NCBI RefSeq assembly: GCF_024347635.1 | Contig: NZ_AP025511.1 | Span: forward strand, 1,426,001 to 1,490,000 | Direction: 5' to 3' | Origin: Vibrio tasmaniensis | GTDB taxonomy: Bacteria > Pseudomonadota > Gammaproteobacteria > Enterobacterales > Vibrionaceae | Length of the DNA: 64,000 nt | Shown here: in pieces, positions 51,388 to 58,959 of the stretch | Position numbering within the stretch: position 1 is the stretch's first letter | How the letters are laid out: each line of letters begins with the position of its first letter | Made by a program: the position numbers and the translations under genes | Notes under the pieces: model-generated | What the model saw: the letters and a program-made list of their open reading frames with translations, nothing else | Databases searched by the model: none | Told to the model about the DNA's origin: nothing

Positions 51388-52341
51388 CTATTGCTCAAGC
51401 TCCATAATATCGCGTTGTATGTAGGTATTTCTTCCACTTTGCTTAGCCTGATAAAGCGCTTGGTCTACCTTTTCGTAAATAGAAGCGATAGCTTCACCGC
51501 CTTCAGGCACGAATGACAGCACACCTTGTGACACTGTCACCCTGTCAGACACGGTGGAGTAGTCGTGGACGTAGTTCATTTGATGCAGCGCTTCTTTTAC
51601 ACGATTGGCCTGTAAATTAGCCGCGGAGCTGTCGGTATCACTCAGAATGATGACGAACTCTTCACCGCCGTAACGTCCAACAAACTCTCCAGCTCGAACA
51701 AAGAGATCTTTCAAAGTATTGGCAAGCCCTTGCAGGCACTTATCCCCTTGAATATGGCCATAGTTATCGTTGTAAGGCTTAAAGAAGTCAACATCGAGTA
51801 GTATGACGGTCATGGATATATTACGTCGTCCGTGCCACGCAATGCTCTCTTCAAGCTTAGTATCCATATATCGACGGTTGTATAATTTGGTTAGGCCGTC
51901 TTCGTTGGCTTGTTGTTGCAGTAAAATATTCAGTTCTTCGAGTTTGGCGGTACTCTGTTTTAACTCTCGTCTCATGTGCGCAATACGCTGCATCGCAATC
52001 AACTTAGAGTTCAAAACAACTTTGTTTACCGGTTTGATCAAATAATCATCGCCGCCGGCATCAATCGCTTTTGCGATCATTTCAGGCTCTTCATGACCGC
52101 TCAAAAAGATGATCGGAACCCATTCTGGGAATTGTCGACGAACTTCGTTAGCGACCTCAAAACCATCCATGTCTGGCATGCTGATATCCAATAACACGAG
52201 TTCAGGATCAAAATCAGAATAAACATTGAGGGCTTCTTTTCCGCTACCAACAGCTTCTACAACATGACCCAGTTGCTTGAGTCGAATAGCGAGTTGCATC
52301 CTATCCAGTTGAACGTCATCAACTAGCAATATGCGCATCGA
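51388..52341 (-). CDS. Response regulator with receiver and GGDEF domains (diguanylate cyclase)
   Basis: From the ATG encoding MRILLVDDV (about 52338) or the earlier ones at 52359 or 52401, the protein has a receiver domain with phospho-acceptor D72 by the long-start numbering (LLDISMPDMDG), a helical linker (about 145-185) and a GGDEF domain with RYGGEEF and the VDFFKPYNDNYGH magnesium site. It is a PleD/WspR-like enzyme whose cyclic-di-GMP synthesis would be turned on by phosphorylation. No cognate kinase is adjacent. The exact start is not certain; the first residues MSYFEYSTLDKGD look less conserved, so a start near MIEKGSSMRI is likely. Confidence 0.85.
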   Translation of the reverse strand, partial: SMRILLVDDVQLDRMQLAIRLKQLGHVVEAVGSGKEALNVYSDFDPELVLLDISMPDMDGFEVANEVRRQFPEWVPIIFLSGHEEPEMIAKAIDAGGDDYLIKPVNKVVLNSKLIAMQRIAHMRRELKQSTAKLEELNILLQQQANEDGLTKLYNRRYMDTKLEESIAWHGRRNISMTVILLDVDFFKPYNDNYGHIQGDKCLQGLANTLKDLFVRAGEFVGRYGGEEFVIILSDTDSSAANLQANRVKEALHQMNYVHDYSTVSDRVTVSQGVLSFVPEGGEAIASIYEKVDQALYQAKQSGRNTYIQRDIMELEQ

Positions 52342-52490
52342 AGATCCCTTTTCTATCATCACATCACCTTTATCTAGTGTTGAATATTCAAAGTAGCTCA
52401 AATTTGGGCTTAAATCATGCCCTAATCTCTATATTATATTGACTTTTTTACAGATCTTTTTAGCATTGTTTCTTTTTAAAGAGAAATACT

Positions 52491-52928
52491 ATGTCAGACG
52501 CTACAAACAACGAAGTACAAGAAATCGATTTAACCACTATCTCACCAGAGCTTCGCCAAGTTATCGAATTTGATGAAGTGCCTAAAGAGATGCACAACAT
52601 GGTTACTTCTATTCACGAAGTGTCTGAAGAAGCAGTGCGTGAAACTTGGAGCAGCCTTCCAGCAAGCGCACAAAATGTTTTGGACAACTTTGAGCAATTC
52701 CACGCTCTAATCTCTGTTAGCCAAGCTTTCGCTGGCGTAAACATGATGGAGGAGTTCCCTACTCTTAAACTTCCAGAAGGCATGTCTGATGAAGAAAAAG
52801 AAGAGTACCGAGCTCAACTGCTTGACCAAATTTTACATAACTGTGTAAAAGACATGGCTAAGCAAATCAAGAAAGCGCGCCGTGATGCTATCTTGAAGCG
52901 TGATTTCAAAGAAGTTTTCATCCGCTAA
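52491..52928 (+). CDS. Conserved hypothetical protein (DUF3069-like)
   Basis: This 145-residue acidic protein starts MSDATNNEVQEIDLTTISPE and has a helical body rich in charged residues, ending IKKARRDAILKRDFKEVFIR. It resembles the Vibrio DUF3069 family, which has no known function. A good ribosome site (AAAGAG) precedes the ATG. A strong terminator follows at 52982-53016. It stands alone. Confidence 0.7.
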   Translation: MSDATNNEVQEIDLTTISPELRQVIEFDEVPKEMHNMVTSIHEVSEEAVRETWSSLPASAQNVLDNFEQFHALISVSQAFAGVNMMEEFPTLKLPEGMSDEEKEEYRAQLLDQILHNCVKDMAKQIKKARRDAILKRDFKEVFIR

Positions 52929-53311
52929 GCTATTCAGAGCATCTAAATTTAGGTTGAATGCTTAACGAAAGCTTAATGATTAAGCCGTATGTTATTTAAA
53001 ACATGCGGCTTTTTTGTACCTGCAGCTTTTTCTATACGTTCTTTTGTGGCTCTTATAATTCTAACTTTTCTCATTGCACAAAAAATACGCATAAACACTC
53101 ATATAGTATGACGCAAAACTGGCAGTGATACCGTATAAAAATGACGCATGTAGTCATTTATGGAATCAACATCGAGTCACAGAATCAAGATCGAGTTTTA
53201 CCCGTTCTAAAATGAAACCAAAAACCAGGTACGTCGTGGGATCTTAATGTATTACCGCTAGATCTGAATATCTTGTCGCATGAGCTTGCTGCATAAACTT
53301 AGTGCATAAGT
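52929..53311. other. Space between the DUF3069-like gene and modC
   Basis: No gene is seen in 383 bases. It holds the terminator at 52982-53016 and a short tandem repeat at 53271-53323 ending inside the modC stop region. The middle has no visible structure. Confidence 0.5.
52982..53016 (+). terminator. Terminator of the DUF3069-like gene
   Basis: AAGCCGTATGTT pairs with AACATGCGGCTT (one G-T pair), followed by a T run. Confidence 0.88.
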
Positions 53312-53323
53312 TTAGTGCGTAAT
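53271..53323. repeat. Tandem repeat overlapping the modC stop codon
   Basis: Units of about 13 bases (CTTAGTGCATAAG, TTTAGTGCGTAAT and neighbours) read across the modC stop codon (53312-53314) into the 3' side. Confidence 0.5.
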
Positions 53324-54418
53324 CGCGATATCTCTTTGCGCGACACTCACGCCTTTAATTTGTGCGTAGACACGTTGTCCAATTTCTAAATTCAGCTCAT
53401 CCAGCGCCCACAATGTAATGGTTGCCCATAGGTAGCATCCGGCCTCAAGTTCTAACTCGACAGCGACACTCTGCTTATTCGAGCCTTGTTGGTGCGTCTC
53501 TACCCTTTTAATAGTGACAGGTAGGATATTACGTATCGAAGTGCCTTCCGGCTGCTGTAGCGTGATAGAGACATCATTTGCCCTCACTTGCAGCCTTACT
53601 GTAGTGCCAAGCTCGCTCGATACCTTTTGAACCCAAAGTGACGTTGATTTACCTAATGTTAGACGTGACAACGCATAATCATCATTATGTTCCGTTAACG
53701 TCGCTTCAAACAACGAACTTTGCTCTGAAAAAGATTGCCACGGTTGCATGGCTCTCGATGCCCATACCTCTTCTGTCATCCCCGATGAAATAACTTTGCC
53801 TTGATCAATGATCACAAGGTGATTTGCCAAGCGTAATATTTCATTGAGGCTATGAGTGACATAGATAATCGGTATTTGGACGGTTTCAGATAAGTTTTCC
53901 AGAAACGGCATTACTTCACGCTTACGAGGTAAGTCCAGAGACGCCAATGGCTCATCCATCAATAGAATGCTGGGCTTAGACAACAGTGCTCGGCCAATCG
54001 CTACACGTTGCTTCTCCCCCCCAGACAAGCGGGCTGGATAGCGATCAAGCAGCGAGCCCAACGATAGCAGCGAGACTATTTGTTCAAAGTGCACGTTATC
54101 GACGCATTTCACGCCGTACTTTAAATTCGCCGCTACCTTCATGTGTGGGAACAATCGCGATTCTTGGAATACATAGCCGACGTTGCGTTTGTGAGTTGGT
54201 AAGTTGATGCCATTTTCACTATCAAACAGAATGGTTCCAGATACGCTGATCAAGCCATTATCTGGTTGTGTGAGACCACTAATGGCATTGATAAGTGAAG
54301 TTTTACCTGCACCAGAACGACCGAAAATTGCCGTAATACCAGTACTTGGCAATTCTAAGTCAATATCAAAAAACGTTTCACCAAGCTGTTGCTGATATTG
54401 GAGGACCAAAGCGCTCAT
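53312..54418 (-). CDS. modC: Molybdate ABC transporter ATPase ModC
   Basis: From the ATG at 54418 (MSALVLQYQQ) the product is 368 residues; an upstream extension to 54460 is unlikely because this ATG overlaps the modB stop as ATGA. The ATPase part has Walker A GRSGAGKTS, the signature RLSGGEKQRVAIGRALL, Walker B ILLMDEPLASLD and an H-loop VTHS. The C-terminal part (about 285-368) is the TOBE/MOP-type domain that binds molybdate and regulates import. It works with ModA and ModB. Confidence 0.93.
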   Translation of the reverse strand: MSALVLQYQQQLGETFFDIDLELPSTGITAIFGRSGAGKTSLINAISGLTQPDNGLISVSGTILFDSENGINLPTHKRNVGYVFQESRLFPHMKVAANLKYGVKCVDNVHFEQIVSLLSLGSLLDRYPARLSGGEKQRVAIGRALLSKPSILLMDEPLASLDLPRKREVMPFLENLSETVQIPIIYVTHSLNEILRLANHLVIIDQGKVISSGMTEEVWASRAMQPWQSFSEQSSLFEATLTEHNDDYALSRLTLGKSTSLWVQKVSSELGTTVRLQVRANDVSITLQQPEGTSIRNILPVTIKRVETHQQGSNKQSVAVELELEAGCYLWATITLWALDELNLEIGQRVYAQIKGVSVAQRDIAITH

Positions 54419-55113
54419 GCGTTGCCCCCCAAACGTTTTGCTGACTTTTTGTTGAGCCATTCAGATAACATCAGTGAACTCAGTGCGATAACAATAGAAA
54501 TGACACACAAACGCGCCGCTTCCATTTCAGCTCCAGGGGTTTCAATAAAGGTATACATGGCTAAAGGAATGGTTTGAGTTTCTCCAGGTATATTGGAAAC
54601 GAAGCTGATGGTCGCACCAAACTCACCCAAGCTTCTCGCAAATGAAAGCATGGTGCCAGTAATGATCCCAGGGATCATTAAAGGTAAAGTGATGGTGAAA
54701 AACACACGAAGAGGTGAAGCGCCTAGCGTGGCTGCAGCCTCTTCAAGTTTACTGTCTACGGTTTCTAAGCTCAGTCGTATAGAACGTACCATCAGAGGTA
54801 ACGCCACGACCACACACGCCAGAGCAGCGCCCTTCCAGCTAAAACTGAATACAATACCAAACACGTCATTAAGCCACGATCCAATAATGCCTTGCCTACC
54901 CATCATCACTAGTAGCAAATAACCAATAACCACGGGTGGAAGCACCAAAGGCAAATGAACAATACTTTCTACAATGCTTTTGCCCACAAATTGTTTCTTA
55001 GCAAGCAACCATGCTAAGCCGATACCGATAGGAATAAGCCACAAGATGGCAAACCCAGCGACTTTCAAGCTCAGCATTAACGCTTGGTATTCGTATTCCG
55101 ATAAATACATCAT
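54415..55113 (-). CDS. modB: Molybdate ABC transporter permease ModB
   Basis: This 232-residue permease has about five membrane helices and the binding-protein-dependent permease loop EEAAATLGASPLRVFFTITLP that docks on ModC. Its stop overlaps the modC start by four bases and its start touches the modA stop, so the three genes are a tight operon. It transports molybdate (or tungstate) across the inner membrane. Confidence 0.94.
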   Translation of the reverse strand: MMYLSEYEYQALMLSLKVAGFAILWLIPIGIGLAWLLAKKQFVGKSIVESIVHLPLVLPPVVIGYLLLVMMGRQGIIGSWLNDVFGIVFSFSWKGAALACVVVALPLMVRSIRLSLETVDSKLEEAAATLGASPLRVFFTITLPLMIPGIITGTMLSFARSLGEFGATISFVSNIPGETQTIPLAMYTFIETPGAEMEAARLCVISIVIALSSLMLSEWLNKKSAKRLGGNA

Positions 55114-55881
55114 TTAGCGCACTTCAAATCCAAAACTGTTCAAGGTGTCCTTCGCTTTTTCGCTCTTTAGGAAAGTATAGAACTGTTCTGCGACGACTTT
55201 ATCACTCAATTTCGCTACAGGGTAACGTATTGGCGTATGTAAATCGGATGGGAACGTCGACACTAGGTTCACTTCCTTAGAAAGCAACGCATCTGTTTTG
55301 TAGACAATGCCAAGCTTAGCTTCACTACGCTCTACCAAAGCCAATGCCATACGTACATTGTTACTTGGTGCCAATCGAGTCTTCACATCATCCCATACGC
55401 CTAACGTTTCTAGCGCTTCCTTCGCATAGATACCCGCAGGAACCGACATGGTGTTGCCAACCGCAAGCCTTTCATTAGTAAGTAGTTTAGACCATTGAAC
55501 ACCGTTTGATAGCTCCAAAGATATTGGCATCTCTTTAGGGGAAATCAGCACAAGCTCGTTTTTACATAAATTAGTGACATTGTCACTAAAAGCCAATTGA
55601 CGATCGACTAAATGCGTCATCCATTTTTCGTTTGCCGAGATAAAGATGTCTGCTGGCGCACCTCTTTCGATTTGGCGCACCAAAGAAGACGTGCTCGCAT
55701 AGACTGGAATCACATCGACAGAGTGATCTTTCTCAAACTCTTCAACTAACAAGTTAACCGCATTTGTCATAGACGACGCAGCATAAACTCGTAGCTTTTC
55801 GGCAGCCAAAAGATGAGTAGAATTCAGTGCCGAAGCTAAGACGATAGTTAAAAGGATGACTCGTTTTTTCATTATTCTCAT
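55114..55881 (-). CDS. modA: Molybdate-binding periplasmic protein ModA
   Basis: This 255-residue protein has a signal peptide (possible start at Met4, MKKRVILLTIVLASALNSTHLLA) and the ModA body with YAASSMTNAVNLLVEEFEKD, QIERGAPADIFISANEKWM and a substrate site near NTMSVPAGIYAKEALETLG. ModA captures molybdate in the periplasm for ModBC. It stands 48 bases after cobQ on the same strand; with no obvious terminator between, co-transcription with cobQ is possible. Confidence 0.93.
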   Translation of the reverse strand: MRIMKKRVILLTIVLASALNSTHLLAAEKLRVYAASSMTNAVNLLVEEFEKDHSVDVIPVYASTSSLVRQIERGAPADIFISANEKWMTHLVDRQLAFSDNVTNLCKNELVLISPKEMPISLELSNGVQWSKLLTNERLAVGNTMSVPAGIYAKEALETLGVWDDVKTRLAPSNNVRMALALVERSEAKLGIVYKTDALLSKEVNLVSTFPSDLHTPIRYPVAKLSDKVVAEQFYTFLKSEKAKDTLNSFGFEVR

Positions 55882-55929
55882 TTAATCTATTGTTCGTTTA
55901 AATTCTTGAGCTAACTTCTAAGTTGCGGC

Positions 55930-57396
55930 CTAAGCTGTTAATTCAGGCCAAAGCAGGTCAAGGTTCAAGTGATCTTCGATGGCATCAGCGATTCGATTGA
56001 TACCCAACTCTTTAAGCTGTTCATGGTCAATCGCTGTCACATCATTGGCGCCTGCCCATTCGCAAATAAGCGACAATGCATCACTGTTATCGAATACACC
56101 ATGCAGGTAAGTACCAAAAATTGAGTTATCTTGATTCATAGCACCATCAACACTCCCAGATTCTAACTGAACCGGTAATACCGTTTCATTGACATCAGTC
56201 CTACCTACGTGGATTTCATACCCTTTTACTTGTGCAGTTTTGCCATCAAGTGTCATGGTTCCACACACATTAGTTAAGGTTTTCTGCTGTGTTAGTGTCG
56301 TTTCAGTATCAAGATACCCCAACCCTTCACTGCTTCCAGGTTTCCCTTCAACACCATCTGGATCATGAATGATGTTCCCTAGCATCTGATAACCGCCACA
56401 AATACCCATGACTTTGCCGCCTAGTCGTAGGTGACGCTGAATATCTTTATCCCAGCCTTGCTGTTTTAAGTATTCCAAATCGGCTCTTACCGATTTTGTT
56501 CCCGGCAATACAATCAAATCCGCGTTGTTCAGGCGCTCGCCTTTGCCTACGTAACGTAAATCAATCGACGGGTTAAGTCGCAGAGCGTCAAAGTCTGTAT
56601 GGTTACTGATTCGAGTTAGTACAGGCACCACAACCTTGAGTTTAGCTTCTCCGTCAGATTCTTGGGCTGAGGTAATGGCATCTTCCGCTTCTAAGTTAAA
56701 ACCATGTAGATAAGGCAAAACCCCTATCACAGGCTTACCTGTTTTCTCTTCTAGCCAATCTAAACCCGATTGTAAAAGCGCAATATCACCTCTAAAACGG
56801 TTTATCACAAAGCCTTTTACGCGCGCTTGTTCAGATTCAGATAACAGAGCTAACGTGCCGTAGAGATGTGCAAAAACGCCACCACGATCAATATCAGCAA
56901 CGATGATCACTGGGACGTCTGCCTTTTCAGCAAAGCCCATGTTCGCGATATCGTTTTCTCGAAGATTGATCTCTGCGGGACTGCCCGCACCTTCAATCAT
57001 CACGCTTTGGTATTCATCGGAAAGTCGATCAAATGAATCGATAACCGAATTCATCGCAACTTTCTTGTAGTCGTGATATCCGATCGCTTCCATATTCGTC
57101 AGTGCTCTACCTTGTAGGATCACTTGCGCGCCCGTATCTGAATTGGGTTTTAGCAATACAGGGTTCATATGAACGGTAGGCTCAATATTACAAGCTTGTG
57201 CCTGAACTGCTTGAGCACGACCAATCTCGCCACCATCTTTTGTTACTGCGCTGTTTAGCGCCATATTTTGTGGCTTAAATGGTGCCACTTTGATGCCTTT
57301 CCTTGCCAAAACACGGCATAAACCTGCCACCAAAACACTTTTTCCGGCATCTGATGTTGTCCCTTGAACCATAAGGGCGTTTAACGGTGATCGCAT
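55930..57396 (-). CDS. cobQ: Cobyric acid synthase CobQ (CbiP)
   Basis: This 488-residue enzyme amidates the side chains of adenosylcobyrinic acid a,c-diamide. The N-terminal ATP-binding domain starts LNALMVQGTTSDAGKSVLVAGL, and the C-terminal glutamine-amidotransferase part holds the nucleophile in GKVMGICGGYQMLG and histidine in TYLHGVFDN. The length is normal. Other cobalamin genes are not nearby; only this step is seen in the window. No cobalamin riboswitch is seen upstream. Confidence 0.93.
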   Translation of the reverse strand: MRSPLNALMVQGTTSDAGKSVLVAGLCRVLARKGIKVAPFKPQNMALNSAVTKDGGEIGRAQAVQAQACNIEPTVHMNPVLLKPNSDTGAQVILQGRALTNMEAIGYHDYKKVAMNSVIDSFDRLSDEYQSVMIEGAGSPAEINLRENDIANMGFAEKADVPVIIVADIDRGGVFAHLYGTLALLSESEQARVKGFVINRFRGDIALLQSGLDWLEEKTGKPVIGVLPYLHGFNLEAEDAITSAQESDGEAKLKVVVPVLTRISNHTDFDALRLNPSIDLRYVGKGERLNNADLIVLPGTKSVRADLEYLKQQGWDKDIQRHLRLGGKVMGICGGYQMLGNIIHDPDGVEGKPGSSEGLGYLDTETTLTQQKTLTNVCGTMTLDGKTAQVKGYEIHVGRTDVNETVLPVQLESGSVDGAMNQDNSIFGTYLHGVFDNSDALSLICEWAGANDVTAIDHEQLKELGINRIADAIEDHLNLDLLWPELTA

Positions 57397-57600
57397 CTGT
57401 ACTTAAATCCTTTATTTCTTAATTTTCAATTTATAGCTGTGGGCAATGTTTCTCTGCTTCCATCTTAACGTCATTACCAAGTAGATGCTCAATAAAATGA
57501 ATGGAAAATGAATGTGTTACTCACTATGGATTCAACCTCAGTGTTGTTTAATAGCTCCATCGAAACGAAGCTTACAAACAAAATAAGCGCACTAACGAAA

Positions 57601-57631
57601 AGAAACGTTTCAAATTCAGAAAAACGTTTCT
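57601..57631. promoter_or_regulatory. Two operator-like palindromes before the YgiW-like gene
   Basis: AAACGTTT palindromes are centred at 57606.5 and 57625.5, 19 bases apart, each extended by GAAACGTTTC-like bases as in LacI/Cra-type operators. They also pair with each other as a 10-bp hairpin (AGAAACGTTT and AAACGTTTCT). The gene starts 30 bases downstream. Confidence 0.5.
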
Positions 57632-57660
57632 ACTAAAAAAACAACATTAAGGGATTCACC

Positions 57661-58050
57661 ATGAAAAAAACTGTATTAGCTATCGCATCTACTATTATCC
57701 TTGCTCCTACTTTCGCAATGGCTAGTGACCATCACAACAACAGCGAAAACAACAAGCATCAGAGCGCTATTGCTTACACAGGACCGATTGAAACAGTTTC
57801 GGTTGCGACTTTACTAGCAGACACCAGCATGTTCGCAGAGCAAGAAGCGATTGTAGATGGCAAGATTGTTCGTCAACTAAAGAATGATACGTTTGTATTC
57901 TCTGATGGTCAGAGTGAAATTCAAATCGAACTGGATGACGATATCCTTCTAGCACAGCCGCTCACTGCAGATACAAAAGTTCGTATATTTGGCGAATACG
58001 AAGGTGGCAAAACGCCAGAGATCGAAGTTGATCATATTCAAGTTTTGTAA
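57661..58050 (+). CDS. ygiW: YgiW/YdeI-like stress protein (BOF domain)
   Basis: This 129-residue protein has a signal peptide (about 1-21, ending FAMA) and a BOF/OB-fold domain (about 38-129) with GPIETVSVATLL, DGKIVRQLKNDTFVFSDG and VRIFGEYEGG. It matches the YgiW/YdeI/NirD-type periplasmic stress-tolerance family. In E. coli ygiW is controlled with the qseBC region and gives hydrogen peroxide and metal tolerance. A terminator follows at 58100-58122, and two operator-like palindromes precede it. Confidence 0.85.
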   Translation: MKKTVLAIASTIILAPTFAMASDHHNNSENNKHQSAIAYTGPIETVSVATLLADTSMFAEQEAIVDGKIVRQLKNDTFVFSDGQSEIQIELDDDILLAQPLTADTKVRIFGEYEGGKTPEIEVDHIQVL

Positions 58051-58099
58051 GCTCTAAACTCCGTCCAGTTGACTTCCTAGACACGATTTATAACAAATG

Positions 58100-58122
58100 G
58101 CCTGCATATTGCAGGCTTTTTT
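58100..58122 (+). terminator. Terminator of the YgiW-like gene
   Basis: GCCTGCA pairs with TGCAGGC around TAT, followed by six T. Confidence 0.9.
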
Positions 58123-58134
58123 GCATTATAATGC
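58123..58134 (+). promoter_or_regulatory. Palindromic -10 region before the small barrel gene
   Basis: GCATTATAATGC is a perfect palindrome that contains TATAAT (58127-58132), directly after the T run of the upstream terminator and 29 bases before the ATG at 58163. Confidence 0.5.
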
Positions 58135-58162
58135 CGAAAAATATAATTAATATGGAGTCACC

Positions 58163-58687
58163 ATGCTAGGTAGCGCAAACAAGACGGTCCTTTTGGGGTT
58201 GGTTACACTGTGTTCATTCTCTGCGTATGCAAACAACTTTAACTACAACACATTTGAGCTACGCACAGGTATTAGCCCTAGTACATTTGGTGGCGAAGTC
58301 ACAACAATGTTCACTCAAAACTCACACTTTGTTGCTCGAATCGATTCTGAATTTGAAGGGGATTGGGATGCGGCTGTAGGTATGGGGTTCAACGGCCCAA
58401 TTAATCAGTTGGCTGATATTACTGGACAGATGTTACTGCACAACATCGAACGTAATGATGGTAACCACATTAAAACTGAAATCAATATTGGTTTAAGAGC
58501 TTGGTTGCTGGCAAACATTGAAGTTAACGCCCGCCTTGGTCAACTCGTCGACAGCGACGACACGAGTTCAATTGTCGGTGTAGGGGCTCGCTTCCACTCA
58601 ACAGAACAGCTTTCAGTAGGTATTGACCTTCGAAATAACGGTACTTACGGACACCAGTTCTTAATGTCAGCTCGATTTGGCTTTTAA
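58163..58687 (+). CDS. Small outer-membrane beta-barrel-like protein
   Basis: This 174-residue protein has a signal peptide (about 1-24, ending SAYA) and then alternating hydrophobic strands typical of an eight-strand barrel, ending HQFLMSARFGF with a C-terminal phenylalanine. I do not recognise a named family. It may be an OmpA- or OmpX-like small barrel or a LptD-type accessory; the evidence is shape only. No partner gene is obvious; the large gap to the MCP gene follows. Confidence 0.6.
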   Translation: MLGSANKTVLLGLVTLCSFSAYANNFNYNTFELRTGISPSTFGGEVTTMFTQNSHFVARIDSEFEGDWDAAVGMGFNGPINQLADITGQMLLHNIERNDGNHIKTEINIGLRAWLLANIEVNARLGQLVDSDDTSSIVGVGARFHSTEQLSVGIDLRNNGTYGHQFLMSARFGF

Positions 58688-58959
58688 ACTGTACATTATT
58701 AAATCTGCAACGAGCTGGTGCCTTTGCGTCTTCGAGGCTAGTAGATACTCGGTTTTGCCTCCATTAGTACTTAATAAGTGCTCGTCACTGCACCTGAAAC
58801 ATAGTGTAAAACCCGCAGGACCCTCCCCCTGAATAACACTTTAGTATTAGTTGTTTATATAATTATTTTATTAATTAAAATCTATTAATAAAATATCTTT
58901 ACCCTAATACGGCGTACTGCTACTCTCTCACAAATTTCTAATAGAGTGAAGTACCGTAA
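58688..58959. other. Non-coding space with a structured GEMM-like minus-strand motif
   Basis: In 272 bases no gene is seen. On the minus strand GGAGGCAAAACC (58751-58762), a CGAG/CTCG hairpin and GACGCAAAGGCACC (58717-58730) resemble boxes of the GEMM-I cyclic-di-GMP riboswitch. The whole is closed by ACGAGC/GCTCGT. The right half is very AT-rich and holds the MCP promoter. Confidence 0.4.
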
